A stretch of 64,000 nucleotides of DNA from Synechococcus sp. PCC 6312 (GCF_000316685.1 NC_019680.1:3047407-3111406), one strand, 5' to 3'; shown: positions 44,506 through 54,318, counted from the first letter of the stretch. Translations and numbers: made by a program. The notes: generated by a model from the sequence alone, not told the origin.

Positions 44506-47034
44506 ATGACTCCTGATACTGCTTTGGCTTGGCTCCAATCACAACCACTGTTTGCTGCCCTCAGTAATTCCTTGCAAGAAACCATTGCGACTCACTTAGA
44601 ATTAGTTTTTCTGGGTGCTGATCAACGCCTTACTCCTCCCAACACCAGGCCACTGGGATTATTTTTGTTAATTACGGGTGAGTTAGAAAGTCAAACCGGG
44701 ACAGGCCTGGGACAAACTGAAATCCTCTTTCCGGGCGCAGTTTTATTTTGGGCCGAACTTCTCCTCCAGCAACCGATTACCAACCCAATTACCGCCCTAA
44801 CCGATGCTGAACTCTGGTTATTACCACAGGAAAAACTAACCGAACTGATTAACCAGCACCCGGAACTGTCCCAGGCCCTCTCCCAGCAACTAGCCGCAGC
44901 GGTGACAACTCTCACCAATCAACTCAGCCTAGAGCAGGAACGCCAACACATTCTCCGCCCCTACATTGTTCCCCAGGCCAAGCGCGGGATTATTGGCAAA
45001 AGTCGGTATGCAGTCCAACTCCGGCAACAGCTTAAAACCGCAGCCCAAGGCCAGGAGAATGTGCTGATTTTTGGCGAACCGGGCCTGGAAAAAGATAACA
45101 TGGCGGCACTGATCCACTTCGGCTCCCGGCAACGGCGACAACCCCTCATCAAAATTGCCTGTGACAAACTGCAACTGAGTGGAGCAGAACTTTTTGGCCG
45201 ATCTGGGGGAAAACCAGGACTCTTGGCCTGGGTGGGAACGGGAACCATCATCCTCAACAATATTCAAGATTTACCTCCGCCCCTATGGCCAGCGATTCTC
45301 AATCTCTTAAAAACGAATACCTATCAACCAGTTGGGTCAACGGAGTCTAGCCCTGAAATTGCCTTGAGTCGCAACCAGGCCCGGATTATTTTAATTGCCG
45401 AAAAAGCAGATACTCGTTTGGAAAAGGTCATCTCCACCACGATTAAAGTACCTCCCTTACGCGTCCGCAAGGCCGATATTGAAGCCCATGTGGACTATTA
45501 CATCAGCCTGATTTGTCGGGCCCGCTGTTGCCAAAGAGTTTCCCTCACCCCAGAAGCCCTCCGCCGCTTACAAAGCTATGACTTTCCCGGAAATTTAAGA
45601 GAACTGGCCGGCCTGGTGGAGCGAGCCATCAACCAACGCGGCATTGAAGGGGAGTTAACCGAGGAAGTATTCTGGGCCGCTGAGGGAAAAAAACGCCGCT
45701 TTCGAGTCAATTTACTCAATGCCTATCCCTGGTTACGGAGTTTCCTGAGGAGTCCCGCATGGCCCAACTGGATCAACTATGGGATCACAACCTGGGTGTT
45801 TGCGGCCGTGGTAGCCATTCTCTTTTGGGGACCGCAAACTCGGAATCAAAATTTTGCTCTGAATTTGTTTTGGTGTTGGTGGTGGCCATTGATCCTGATT
45901 GGCTTTCCCTTTGTTGGGCGGCTGTGGTGCGCTGTTTGTCCATTCATGATTTATGGCGAACTGACCCAAAAACTCTCTCTCTGGCTCTTTCCCCGCACCT
46001 TACAAAAATGGCCAAGACAAACCGCCGAAAAATATGGGGCTTGGTTTTTATTTGGCCTGTTTGCCCTCATTTTTTTATGGGAAGAACTCTGGGATCTACC
46101 GAATACGGCCGCTCTGTCCAGTTGGCTTTTACTCCTAATTACGGGCGGGGCTGTGATTGGCTCCTTGCGCTTTGAACGGCGATTTTGGTGTCGCTATCTC
46201 TGCCCGATTGGGGGGATGAATGGCCTATTTGCCAAGCTTTCTATGACGGAACTCCGGGCCCAGCAGGGGACTTGTGGCGCAGAATGTACAACCTACCAAT
46301 GCTATAAAGGCGGCCCTGCTCTGGGGGAAGGGTTAGAAACGAATGGCTGTCCCCTCTATTCCCATCCAGCCCAATTAGTAGATAACCGCGATTGTGTTTT
46401 ATGTATGACTTGTCTCCAGGCCTGTCCCCATCGGTCTGTAGCCTTAAATTTGCGCCCCCCCGGCATTGAACTCTGGACAACTCATACGCCCCGCCATGCC
46501 GAAATTGCCCTGTTATTGTTGCTGTTGGGCGGTATTTTTCTCCATCATTTACCGGATTTAGAACGGTTGAGTGGCTTTAACTGGCATTTGGAGCAATTCT
46601 GGTTTCATGGCCTGGCTTCTGTGGTTGTTTTACTGATTGCGGCCCTGATTCCCCTCCTCGCCTATGGCATCACTTGGCTTTTGGCTCCAAAACTAAAACC
46701 CCGGTCTTGGTTGGAGTTGGCCTATGGCTATTTACCTTTGGTCTGGGCCGGAAATTTAGCCCATTACCTACCTTGGGGCCTGGGAGAAGGCGGCAAACTT
46801 TTACCTGTGACAGCCGCAACGATGGGTTTCAATAGCTACAATTTGCCGATCCTCGTCGCGCATCCAGCGGTGATTGCCTTTTTACAAGGGGTAACGCTTC
46901 TGTTTGGCCTGGGGGTGAGTCTCTGGTTGAGTCAAAAAATTGCCCGTCAATCCTGGAACCTTCTTTGGCCCCATCAGTTGGGCATTGGCCTGATTGCCGG
47001 GGCCTGTTGGTGGGTACTCTTAGGCACGACTTGA
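44506..47034 (+). CDS. Fusion: cNMP-like domain, degenerate NtrC-type AAA, membrane 4Fe-4S polyferredoxin
   Basis: 842 aa. Residues 1-~150 resemble a cyclic-nucleotide-binding beta roll (GLFLLITGELESQTGTG). From ~165 to 400 comes an NtrC-like AAA module: GEPGLEKD in place of GESGTGKE, GTIILNNIQDL in place of the usual GTLFLDEI, no GAFTGA loop, then PGNLRELAGLVERAINQRG. From ~420 it is a NapH/NosR-like membrane part with helices and cysteine motifs WCAVCP (~471), WCRYLCP (~561), CGAECTTYQC (~590), and CVLCMTCLQACP (~630), followed by more helices. It probably transfers electrons across the membrane under control of the cytoplasmic sensor part; its substrate is not readable. Start ATG 44506. 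Confidence 0.82.
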   Translation: MTPDTALAWLQSQPLFAALSNSLQETIATHLELVFLGADQRLTPPNTRPLGLFLLITGELESQTGTGLGQTEILFPGAVLFWAELLLQQPITNPITALTDAELWLLPQEKLTELINQHPELSQALSQQLAAAVTTLTNQLSLEQERQHILRPYIVPQAKRGIIGKSRYAVQLRQQLKTAAQGQENVLIFGEPGLEKDNMAALIHFGSRQRRQPLIKIACDKLQLSGAELFGRSGGKPGLLAWVGTGTIILNNIQDLPPPLWPAILNLLKTNTYQPVGSTESSPEIALSRNQARIILIAEKADTRLEKVISTTIKVPPLRVRKADIEAHVDYYISLICRARCCQRVSLTPEALRRLQSYDFPGNLRELAGLVERAINQRGIEGELTEEVFWAAEGKKRRFRVNLLNAYPWLRSFLRSPAWPNWINYGITTWVFAAVVAILFWGPQTRNQNFALNLFWCWWWPLILIGFPFVGRLWCAVCPFMIYGELTQKLSLWLFPRTLQKWPRQTAEKYGAWFLFGLFALIFLWEELWDLPNTAALSSWLLLLITGGAVIGSLRFERRFWCRYLCPIGGMNGLFAKLSMTELRAQQGTCGAECTTYQCYKGGPALGEGLETNGCPLYSHPAQLVDNRDCVLCMTCLQACPHRSVALNLRPPGIELWTTHTPRHAEIALLLLLLGGIFLHHLPDLERLSGFNWHLEQFWFHGLASVVVLLIAALIPLLAYGITWLLAPKLKPRSWLELAYGYLPLVWAGNLAHYLPWGLGEGGKLLPVTAATMGFNSYNLPILVAHPAVIAFLQGVTLLFGLGVSLWLSQKIARQSWNLLWPHQLGIGLIAGACWWVLLGTT

Positions 47035-47156
47035 TCCGATTTTTAAGACTAAAGTCAACTTCGCAAACTATTAACGACTATGAGATAAAAAAATTAGTAT
47101 CCCGATAGCAGAGGTGTTTTCAGCCTTTAATCACATTACAAATTATCTTTGCTAGC

Positions 47157-47897
47157 CTAATTATCTTTAACGGTGGCAGTAACTGTGATTTTGCCAATGC
47201 CCTGAATAGACGACAGCGTGGGTTGAATTTGTTGTAATTGTGCCGCGGTTTGCGTCGTCCCAGAGACCGTGATATTTGTGTCTTTGACCTCAACCACTAA
47301 CTGATTATTCGGGAAAGACGCTTGTAATTGCTTGATCGCCGCATTTTTGAGAGTGTTATTAATTTGGCTGGGGGTGAGGGCGGTTTCGTTAGCTGGTGCA
47401 GTGGCAACCAAGGGTTTAGCCGCAACAGAACTGGGATTAGCAGTCGCTGGCTTGGGGGCGGTAACAGGCTGGTTCATATTATTGGTGGCTGATGGTGTGC
47501 CGGGGGGCTGGGGAATGTTCACAATGGTAACGTTGGGCTTCTCATTAACCTGGGTTTGTGGCGCAGAAGACAGAGGAGACTTGGCATAGTTAGGAACAAT
47601 GACAGCAGCAGGCTGAGGAACGTTGGGACGAGTCATCATGTAAACAGTACCAGCGACCAAACCTCCCACACAAGCCACAATAATCCCCATCAAAACTCCT
47701 TTTGAGATATTTCTATCGGCCTGTTTTTCGCGATGATTTTGCCATTCTTCCTCAATCAGCTGATTATCCATATAGCCCATTTTATAAGCACGAACTTTTC
47801 CTTGTGCATCTCGATACTCTAGATGAACATTTCCTTGAGCATCTTTGTATTCCCGAAGCAGTTTCCAATTCGCTCTTTCCATCTCATTTCTATCCAT
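47157..47897 (-). CDS. Membrane-anchored protein with C-terminal BON-like domain
   Basis: 246 aa. N-terminal soluble part with two similar halves (KDAQGNVHLEYRDAQGKVRAY), one membrane helix (GVLMGIIVACVGGLVAGTVY), a long Pro/Ala/Thr/Asn-rich linker, then a C-terminal domain (FPNNQLVVEVKDTNITVSGT, IQPTLSSIQGIGKITVTATV) resembling BON domains. The C-terminal part is likely periplasmic. ATG 47897 is chosen; a start at 47957 would add 20 residues. Unknown function. Confidence 0.65.
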   Translation of the reverse strand: MDRNEMERANWKLLREYKDAQGNVHLEYRDAQGKVRAYKMGYMDNQLIEEEWQNHREKQADRNISKGVLMGIIVACVGGLVAGTVYMMTRPNVPQPAAVIVPNYAKSPLSSAPQTQVNEKPNVTIVNIPQPPGTPSATNNMNQPVTAPKPATANPSSVAAKPLVATAPANETALTPSQINNTLKNAAIKQLQASFPNNQLVVEVKDTNITVSGTTQTAAQLQQIQPTLSSIQGIGKITVTATVKDN

Positions 47898-48059
47898 GAT
47901 TTGATTTATCCCCGCTATGGGAGTCTTTATCTCAACTATGAATGAAGACCGTTTCAAATCAGGTATAAGGATTTGTTCCTGTATCGGGCTAGATCAAACT
48001 AGGATACCGTCAATAATTGTAAATCTAAATTTTTAGGAATGATATATTTTGAAATGATT

Positions 48060-48839
48060 TTACGTTCTTGGAGATAGAGCAGAACCCCACTCTGGTTGGC
48101 CTAAGGCTTCAAAGGCGGGTTTGGCAAAGTAATAGCCCTGCACCAGTTCAATGCCCATCTCCTGGATCGAGGTTAGTTCGGCGGCGGTTTCAATTCCTTC
48201 GGCAATCGGGGTAATTCCTAAATCCCGGCAAACGTGCAAAATTCCTTTAACAATAGCCTGGCGAATTGGATCCGTTTCAATGTGGCGAATGAGGGCCATA
48301 TCCAACTTGAGAAAATCTGTTTGAAACTCTGCTAACAAGTTGAGACCCGAATAGCCGGCCCCAAAGTCATCAATGGCTGTCTTAAAGCCCCGTTTTTGAT
48401 AGTATTCAATGATTTCCCGTAAATGGGCCTGGTCATCAACCCGTTCCCCTTCTGTAATTTCAAAAATAATTTGGTCAATGGGAAACCCATATTCATCAGC
48501 AGCGGCTAATGTTGTCCGAATACATAACTCTGGGCGATACACGGCATTGGGCAGAAAGTTAATGCTCAAGTAGCAGGGCATTTCTAACTCTGATGCCAGC
48601 TTGATGGCCTTGACCCGACAGGCCTGGTCGAAGCGATAGCGATTGGTTTGATTAATTTTCTCTAAAATCATCCCGGCTGGTTCTTGATGGAGGCCGCGCA
48701 CAAGGGCTTCGTAGGCAAAAATGCTCTGGGTTTGAATATTCACAATCGGTTGGAAGGCCATGGTAAAGTCAAAGCCCAGATCCGCCCCGTGCAAACATTC
48801 TCCACAGCCCAAATCGCGAAAATCCTCTTGAACAATCAT
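48060..48839 (-). CDS. EAL-domain cyclic-di-GMP phosphodiesterase
   Basis: 259 aa stand-alone EAL protein. Catalytic marks are intact: EALVRG, SINFLPNAVY, FEITEGE, IDDFGAGYSGL, FLKLDMALI, IAEGIETAAEL and GYYFAKP. It should therefore hydrolyse c-di-GMP. A short N-terminal stretch carries a cysteine pair (GCGECLHG) that could sense redox or metal; no GGDEF, PAS or receiver domain. ATG 48839 chosen. Confidence 0.88.
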   Translation of the reverse strand: MIVQEDFRDLGCGECLHGADLGFDFTMAFQPIVNIQTQSIFAYEALVRGLHQEPAGMILEKINQTNRYRFDQACRVKAIKLASELEMPCYLSINFLPNAVYRPELCIRTTLAAADEYGFPIDQIIFEITEGERVDDQAHLREIIEYYQKRGFKTAIDDFGAGYSGLNLLAEFQTDFLKLDMALIRHIETDPIRQAIVKGILHVCRDLGITPIAEGIETAAELTSIQEMGIELVQGYYFAKPAFEALGQPEWGSALSPRT

Positions 48840-49017
48840 CAGAAACCACAACAATTAATAGAATAATGGCCAGATTTTGACTCCTCTAGAAATTATGGCT
48901 TGACAGTACCATCACGGGCTTGAGTCATCAGGCATTTGGCGGTGAACAGCCATTCCCTTTGATTATCCCCCGGAAAGCCGTCTGCACAAACAGCTCCTTA
49001 AATTTCCGTTTGGCTAT

Positions 49018-50184
49018 CTAGCTTTCCCAGAGGTTTTGGGGAAGAAAGGCCCGATCCATAGCCAAGGGGGCAACGGGTTCGGTTAATAAAAATTTTCCCG
49101 CTTGGATCCAGGCCTGGAGTTCTTTGGCAACTTGCCGACCGAGATAAATACTACTTAACGGCGCAGTACGGACGGTTTTTCCTTCAATTTTGATCTTCCC
49201 AGACTTGAGTTGTGCATAGCTGACCAGGCCAAAGGTGGGACGGACTCGACGCGGAATCGAAAAATCCACCACCGGGGCCACCACATCCTCATCTTGTACC
49301 GCACAGTGATAAATAACCCGTTCATCCAAAACTGGCAGGGGAATTCCCACTCCTAACATTAAAGAGGAGCCATAATGCTTAAAATAGCAGCCCCGCACCC
49401 ATTCAGGCGTCATGGTTTTGGCATCACCAATTAAAGCCAGAGTCGCCGCTGGGCCAATGGGAGTTTGATTTTCTAGGCGTTTTTGTAAGGGAAAATGTTG
49501 CGTCCCTTCCCAGGCCACATAGCCAATCCCACCGCCTAAAAAAATCCGCGTCCCAATCCCAATTAAACGCAGGTGGGGATCATTCAACAACGGAGCCGAA
49601 GCCCCCGGATGGGCATAAACAGCATTACCCAATTGGGGTTGTAAAGGACCCAGATAGGTATGGAGCAGACGTTCCCCGCCATTAACCCCAACAATAAAGT
49701 TCTGATAAAGATTTCGGGGATTATAGAGATAAAACTGGTTGATGGTGTCTTTGGTAATTGTGGTTTCAAAGCTGGCCCGTGGATAACAGTCCGTCACTTG
49801 TCCCGTCGCCCGCAGTTGGACTGGCTTCCCGGCAATGAGATTGGCAATGACCTGCCCCCCGCCCCGTTCTTCCGTGTCTGTTTCGAGGGGAGATTCCACC
49901 GCCTTGGCTGCCCCAATGTACAAATCCACAGCCCCAAACCCCGTATAGGCCGGAACCCCATCTAACCAGCATTGCCGAAGCTTAATCGGCGGATCCGTTG
50001 GCCCCAGGTTGATCATCCCCCCTGATGCTTCCATCGCTTCAAAGGTGCCGGTGGTTACCACATCCACCTGTTTGGCAATTTCAGGAATCCCCAACTCCTT
50101 GGCCTGGGCTTTCACCTGATCGACTGTCCAAACCGTCGCTGTGCCAGCTTGGATTTTGGCGTTAATTTCGGCAATGGTGCGCAT
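49018..50184 (-). CDS. DUF39/HcyBio family protein (putative homocysteine biosynthesis)
   Basis: 388 aa of the DUF39 family, whose methanogen members are implicated in making homocysteine by sulfur insertion into aspartate semialdehyde. Motifs: VDVVTTGTFEAMEASGGMIN, GGGIGYVAWEGTQHF, and conserved cysteines (KLRQCWLDG, TDCYPRA, RGCYFKHYG). Methanogen proteins often carry CBS or ferredoxin domains at the C-terminus; this one does not. ATG 50184 is favoured over 50193. It starts 14 bases after the DUF1400 hydrolase stop, so the two form an operon. Confidence 0.85.
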   Translation of the reverse strand: MRTIAEINAKIQAGTATVWTVDQVKAQAKELGIPEIAKQVDVVTTGTFEAMEASGGMINLGPTDPPIKLRQCWLDGVPAYTGFGAVDLYIGAAKAVESPLETDTEERGGGQVIANLIAGKPVQLRATGQVTDCYPRASFETTITKDTINQFYLYNPRNLYQNFIVGVNGGERLLHTYLGPLQPQLGNAVYAHPGASAPLLNDPHLRLIGIGTRIFLGGGIGYVAWEGTQHFPLQKRLENQTPIGPAATLALIGDAKTMTPEWVRGCYFKHYGSSLMLGVGIPLPVLDERVIYHCAVQDEDVVAPVVDFSIPRRVRPTFGLVSYAQLKSGKIKIEGKTVRTAPLSSIYLGRQVAKELQAWIQAGKFLLTEPVAPLAMDRAFLPQNLWES

Positions 50185-50198
50185 GAAAACCATAAGCT

Positions 50199-51950
50199 CT
50201 AGTGGGCCAGCATAACAGGAGGGGGTGAAACAGGTTGATCTAGGTTTTGCAACGCAGAGTTGAGGGCTGTCGCATTCCAGGCCTGGGTAATGTGAATGGT
50301 TAAGGGAGGTTGACTCAAGGCCTGGGCCGCCGCCGCACTCAGATAGACCTCCATCGATCGATCCTGGTGAAGATAGGTATTCACAAAGGCTAAACTCAAC
50401 GCCCGTAAATAATATCGCGATTGTCGTGGAGTCGGGCCAATTAGAGCTATTGGGATCGGCATCCCTGCAGTATCAGATCGGGATTGGCCAATGGTAGAAA
50501 AATGGGTCGCCTCATCCATCAAGACCAGATAGCGGTGGGGAGTCTTGAGCCAAGTAAAGGGAAGTACCTGTTCGGCTAGGGCTGGGGCAATGGTATCGGC
50601 ACTCCCAGCAACTATCATCACGGGAACGCGTACCGCCGCTAATCCAGCCGGGCCAAAAATCTTGCTACTGATGGGGTTGATGGCCAAAACGGCCTTGACG
50701 CGAGGGTCAGTCAAGGTACCCGTATCTGGAGGAAGGGACAGGGCCTGGCATTGGAGGAGGAGTGAGACATTCAGGGAGACACTAAGGGAGGGTGGACAGT
50801 TTTGCTTCAGTTTGGCTCGATTTAAGGCTGCGCCTGCCAATCTTAAGGCCGTATATCCACCAAAGGATTGCCCAATCACTAGTACTTCTTGGGGGTTGAC
50901 ACGTCCTGGCCAAGGCCGTAAATAGGCGGGATATTGGCTTAACTGATTCAAAATAAATGAAATATCCAAGGGACGATCAATAAATTCCTGCCCAGCCCGC
51001 AGACTGTCCGAGTCCCCCCCTGAAAAGGACAATAACTGTTGCATTGAGCTACCCGGATGTTCAATGGCTGCCACCGCCAAACCATGGGAGGCCAAATGTT
51101 CCCCCAAATAGGCATAACTATAGCGATCGGCACCTAAACCGTGGGAAATCACCACCAGGGGAATCGGGGTGGGTGGGGGCGGCGTGGGTAGATAGATCTC
51201 TACATTGAGGGTGCGGGGTTGGCCTGTGCGCGCCAATCGGATTGAGGAATTATCAGTAACGGCCCAAGAAAGAATCTGGACACGCCAAGGCCCCGGTTCC
51301 GTTAAGGCCTGCATGGATTGGGGCGAAATCGGGGCCTGGTTAGCCGCCTCAGCCCGGCTTTGTTCACGGACGCTAGCCAAAACAGATTGACTCTGCCGCA
51401 CTAGCAATTGAAAGGTTTTCAGAATTTCTAAGCCCTTGGTTAAATCTACCCGCATTGCTTTAGCTGGATAGTGACGAATTAAGCTCAAGGCCGAAAGTCC
51501 TTGGGGATCTGTAGCGGCGAGAATCAGGGCAGCGCGTAACGCTTGGGCATTGGCCTGGCGCGATTCTGACTGAACCACCGTACTGACCTGATCCAACATT
51601 GCCTCACCCAAGGGTGAATAGAGTAACTGGGCCACTGCCACAGGCTCCAAGATTAATCGTTCTTGTAATGCTGTGCGTAGCTGTTCCCGTTGATGAGGGG
51701 CCAAAGCGTCTAAATAGGCTCGTAAACGTCTAGAGGTCTTTCCAGTTTCAGCATAGTGGGTTAACTCTGACAAGCTAATGGAGCGTTCAAGAATGAAGTA
51801 ACTGACAACAACCCGCTCTGCCCCGAATACAAGAATTGACTGTCCCCAGGCCAGCATCACACCGATCACGCCAACCCGCATAACCCACGCCAGAGACTGA
51901 ATCAACGGTCGCACATCAGCCAACTGGAACAGAGGGCGATAACTGTCCAC
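50199..51950 (-). CDS. Secreted DUF1400 plus alpha/beta hydrolase
   Basis: 583 aa. An N-terminal hydrophobic segment (VMRVGVIGVMLAWGQSILV) acts as signal or anchor; the DUF1400 domain follows (SISLSELTHYAETGKTSRRL and repeats of similar helices), then an alpha/beta hydrolase with VISHGLGADRYSYAYLGEHL, nucleophile elbow GQSFGGYTAL, and a late DEATHFSTIG that supplies the His. Substrate unknown. A shorter start at M24 is possible. First gene of an operon with DUF39. Confidence 0.85.
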   Translation of the reverse strand: MDSYRPLFQLADVRPLIQSLAWVMRVGVIGVMLAWGQSILVFGAERVVVSYFILERSISLSELTHYAETGKTSRRLRAYLDALAPHQREQLRTALQERLILEPVAVAQLLYSPLGEAMLDQVSTVVQSESRQANAQALRAALILAATDPQGLSALSLIRHYPAKAMRVDLTKGLEILKTFQLLVRQSQSVLASVREQSRAEAANQAPISPQSMQALTEPGPWRVQILSWAVTDNSSIRLARTGQPRTLNVEIYLPTPPPPTPIPLVVISHGLGADRYSYAYLGEHLASHGLAVAAIEHPGSSMQQLLSFSGGDSDSLRAGQEFIDRPLDISFILNQLSQYPAYLRPWPGRVNPQEVLVIGQSFGGYTALRLAGAALNRAKLKQNCPPSLSVSLNVSLLLQCQALSLPPDTGTLTDPRVKAVLAINPISSKIFGPAGLAAVRVPVMIVAGSADTIAPALAEQVLPFTWLKTPHRYLVLMDEATHFSTIGQSRSDTAGMPIPIALIGPTPRQSRYYLRALSLAFVNTYLHQDRSMEVYLSAAAAQALSQPPLTIHITQAWNATALNSALQNLDQPVSPPPVMLAH

Positions 51951-52456
51951 AACATTTGCCCTAACAAGATTGCCAAGAACTATCGGGATGCTTATAGCCT
52001 AGGGCCATACCCATCAACCCATAGGTAATGTTAAACCTTAACCCTAGAGAGACCCTAGGAAAGCTGAGGATGCCCATCAGTTATGCAATAGGCAATGACC
52101 TTTAACAGCTTCCTCTAGTTTAGTCCGAAATTTAACTCCGCCGACCGCCACAGCTTAACAGAATGGATTGGCGGCAAGCATAAATTACCTTAAGGAATAG
52201 AACTATTAACTGAGAACTTAGATATGTGAGACGAGGCAACAAAGAGAAATGCTACCTGGGCTTTGTTCAATAAACAGGTTTACTGACGGTTAATCTAGAT
52301 AGTGGACATGGCTCATTTAGGACTAGGCAGAGATGGGGTGGGAAATATTTTATGAGCAATCCTTTTGAACCTCATATTCTCTTGAAAAAATCTGAGTAAC
52401 ACTATAATGGCCAGTGCCCTGATCTTCCCTAAATACCTTGGTATGGCAACTCATCC
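51951..52456. other. Large intergenic region
   Basis: About 500 bases between two divergent genes, probably with both promoters. A/T-rich with many short stop-interrupted frames. No tRNA, repeat copy or family gene recognised. A transcribed small RNA cannot be ruled out from sequence reading. Confidence 0.4.
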
Positions 52457-53077
52457 ATGAACTTGAAAAAAAAGGATACACCCATATCCCCCTTTGCGGA
52501 GGTGATTGCTACCAGTACAGCTGAGTTTACGGCCCAATGTCTAGAGAGTCCAAATTTAGATTTTCCGGTTTTACCAGCCCTAGGCAGTTGGGTTAAGACC
52601 ATTGATGAACTGAGCGGGCAAGCGGTTTATGCCATTGTCTGTTATGCTGCTGCTGCTCCGATGGACTCTATTCATCGGGCCCAGGCCTTGGGACTTAGCC
52701 TCCAGCAATTGCGCCTAGAGCAGCCCCAAATTTTTGCGATGATCAAAGCTGAATTTCGGACGGCAATTATGGGCTTTCAAGGCAATGGACAAACTTATCA
52801 GCATCTCCCACCTCAACCCCCCCAGATCCACCAAGCCGTCTATCCCTGCACTAGCTTGGAACTCAGCCCGTTTGCCCAAAATCCCCTCTTTTTACGGACA
52901 ATTCTGCATTTCGGGGGCGGCCCAGTGGATGCAGTCATCGCGGCCACTTTACGGCAAATGTATCAGCAGCAAAACTATGACCAGGCCTGGTTAATCCAAG
53001 CCGGCCGTAACTTAAATACTCTCCTCAAAGAAGACTATGACCGCCTCCGGGGAATTCTCGAACAAATTCATCCCTAA
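52457..53077 (+). CDS. Conserved hypothetical protein
   Basis: 206 aa, soluble, no signal peptide or membrane helix. I do not recognise a family. It has an N-terminal helical section (FAEVIATSTAEFTAQCLE), a central segment rich in Q and P (YQHLPPQPPQIHQAVYPC), and a helical end (VDAVIAATLRQMYQQQNYDQ). ATG 52457, convergent with rpmE. Confidence 0.6.
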   Translation: MNLKKKDTPISPFAEVIATSTAEFTAQCLESPNLDFPVLPALGSWVKTIDELSGQAVYAIVCYAAAAPMDSIHRAQALGLSLQQLRLEQPQIFAMIKAEFRTAIMGFQGNGQTYQHLPPQPPQIHQAVYPCTSLELSPFAQNPLFLRTILHFGGGPVDAVIAATLRQMYQQQNYDQAWLIQAGRNLNTLLKEDYDRLRGILEQIHP

Positions 53078-53113
53078 AGATGGCCACAGTGGAATTTAGG
53101 TTTTTGGCAAGGC

Positions 53114-53374
53114 TTATTTTTTGTCTTTACTCGCTTTGGCTTTGGTCGGCCGATTGCCCTTGACCGCCCCTTCCCGACTATATTTCCGGCGGAATCGCTC
53201 GACCCGACCTTCAGCATCGAGAATTTTCTGAGTTCCAGTAAAGAAGGGATGATTCCCTGACCAGACATCCACATGGAGTTCCGGTTTGGTTGAGCCAACG
53301 GTCATGACGAGTTCGCCGTTGCAGTAAACTTTGGCTTCGGGATACCACTCAGGATGAATATTTGCTTTGGGCAT
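53114..53374 (-). CDS. rpmE: 50S ribosomal protein L31
   Basis: 86 aa. KANIHPEWYPEAKVYCNGEL, VMTVGSTKPELHVDVWSGNH and HPFFTGTQKILDAEGRVERF are typical. The zinc ligands of C-plus L31 are reduced to one cysteine (CNG; WSGNH instead of CSxCH), so it is a zinc-independent C-minus form. Upstream in-frame codons extend to 53485 but overlap rpsI; ATG 53374 is the family start. Last gene of the cluster. Confidence 0.93.
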   Translation of the reverse strand: MPKANIHPEWYPEAKVYCNGELVMTVGSTKPELHVDVWSGNHPFFTGTQKILDAEGRVERFRRKYSREGAVKGNRPTKAKASKDKK

Positions 53375-53438
53375 AGTTAGGCTCCGATGTGCTTCAAGAA
53401 AAGATTGGCTGATTTTTAAAAGGCTGCGAATTGCCAAA

Positions 53439-53849
53439 TTAACGTTTGGAATATTGCGGGGCTTTGCGGGCTTTGCGCAACCCATATTTTTTCCGTTCCT
53501 TAGCCCGTGGATCCCGAGTCAGATAGCCTTCTACTTTCAGGGGTTTACGATTTTCCCCATCCAACTGGCATAAGGCCCGGGCAACACCTAAGCGAATGGA
53601 GTCGGCCTGGCCGGTTAAACCACCGCCGTGGGCATTGACCAAAATATCGTAGCTACTTTCCAGGCCCAAGGTTTCTAAGGGAGCTTTGGCGAGGGCAATA
53701 TAACCAGGGTTGAAATTGAGATACTGCTCACCAGGGCGATCATTGATGATCAGTTGACCCGTACCGGGGACAAGACGCACCCTGGCAATCGAAGACTTCC
53801 GCCGGCCCGTACCAAGATAAACAGCGCGCTTAGATTCGGCAATTTGCAT
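53439..53849 (-). CDS. rpsI: 30S ribosomal protein S9
   Basis: 136 aa. [20 protein letters not shown] near the start and the basic tail [17 protein letters not shown] are diagnostic. The C-terminal tail reaches the decoding centre near P-site tRNA. It directly follows rplM with a 4-base gap, the classical L13-S9 pair. Confidence 0.96.
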   Translation of the reverse strand: MQIAESKRAVYLGTGRRKSSIARVRLVPGTGQLIINDRPGEQYLNFNPGYIALAKAPLETLGLESSYDILVNAHGGGLTGQADSIRLGVARALCQLDGENRKPLKVEGYLTRDPRAKERKKYGLRKARKAPQYSKR

Positions 53850-53853
53850 GGAA

Positions 53854-54318
53854 TTACACTCCTGGGATCGTAGAAATGGTTAGGGTTTCTGGCTTTTGGG
53901 CCGCGTGGGGATGATTGGGGCCAGCATAGACTTTCAGCTTAGTGAACAGTTTCCGTCCCAAGGAATTTTTGGGCAGCATCCCTTTGATCGCTTGCTCAAT
54001 AATCCGCTCAGGAATCCGGGCCTGGAGTTGGGTAAAGGTCTCCGTTTTCATCCCGCCGGGCCGACCCGAATGGCGGCGATAGACTTTTTGGCTCCGTTTT
54101 TTCCCCGTAACCGCCACTTTCTCCGCGTTGATAATCACTAAAAAGTCACCTGCGTCCATGTGGGGGGTATAGGTGGGTTTATTTTTTCCCCGTAACACGC
54201 GGGCTGCTTCGGTCGCCAAACGCCCTAACCGCTGATCGGCCGCATCAATGACGTACCATTGGGGATCGAGTTCCGTGACAGGGGGTAAATAGGTTTTATT
54301 TAGATTCGTTGTGGTCAT
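53854..54318 (-). CDS. rplM: 50S ribosomal protein L13
   Basis: 154 aa. [40 protein letters not shown] and [13 protein letters not shown] are typical L13 motifs. Early assembly protein of the large subunit. A 42-base gap separates it from truA. Confidence 0.96.
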   Translation of the reverse strand: MTTTNLNKTYLPPVTELDPQWYVIDAADQRLGRLATEAARVLRGKNKPTYTPHMDAGDFLVIINAEKVAVTGKKRSQKVYRRHSGRPGGMKTETFTQLQARIPERIIEQAIKGMLPKNSLGRKLFTKLKVYAGPNHPHAAQKPETLTISTIPGV

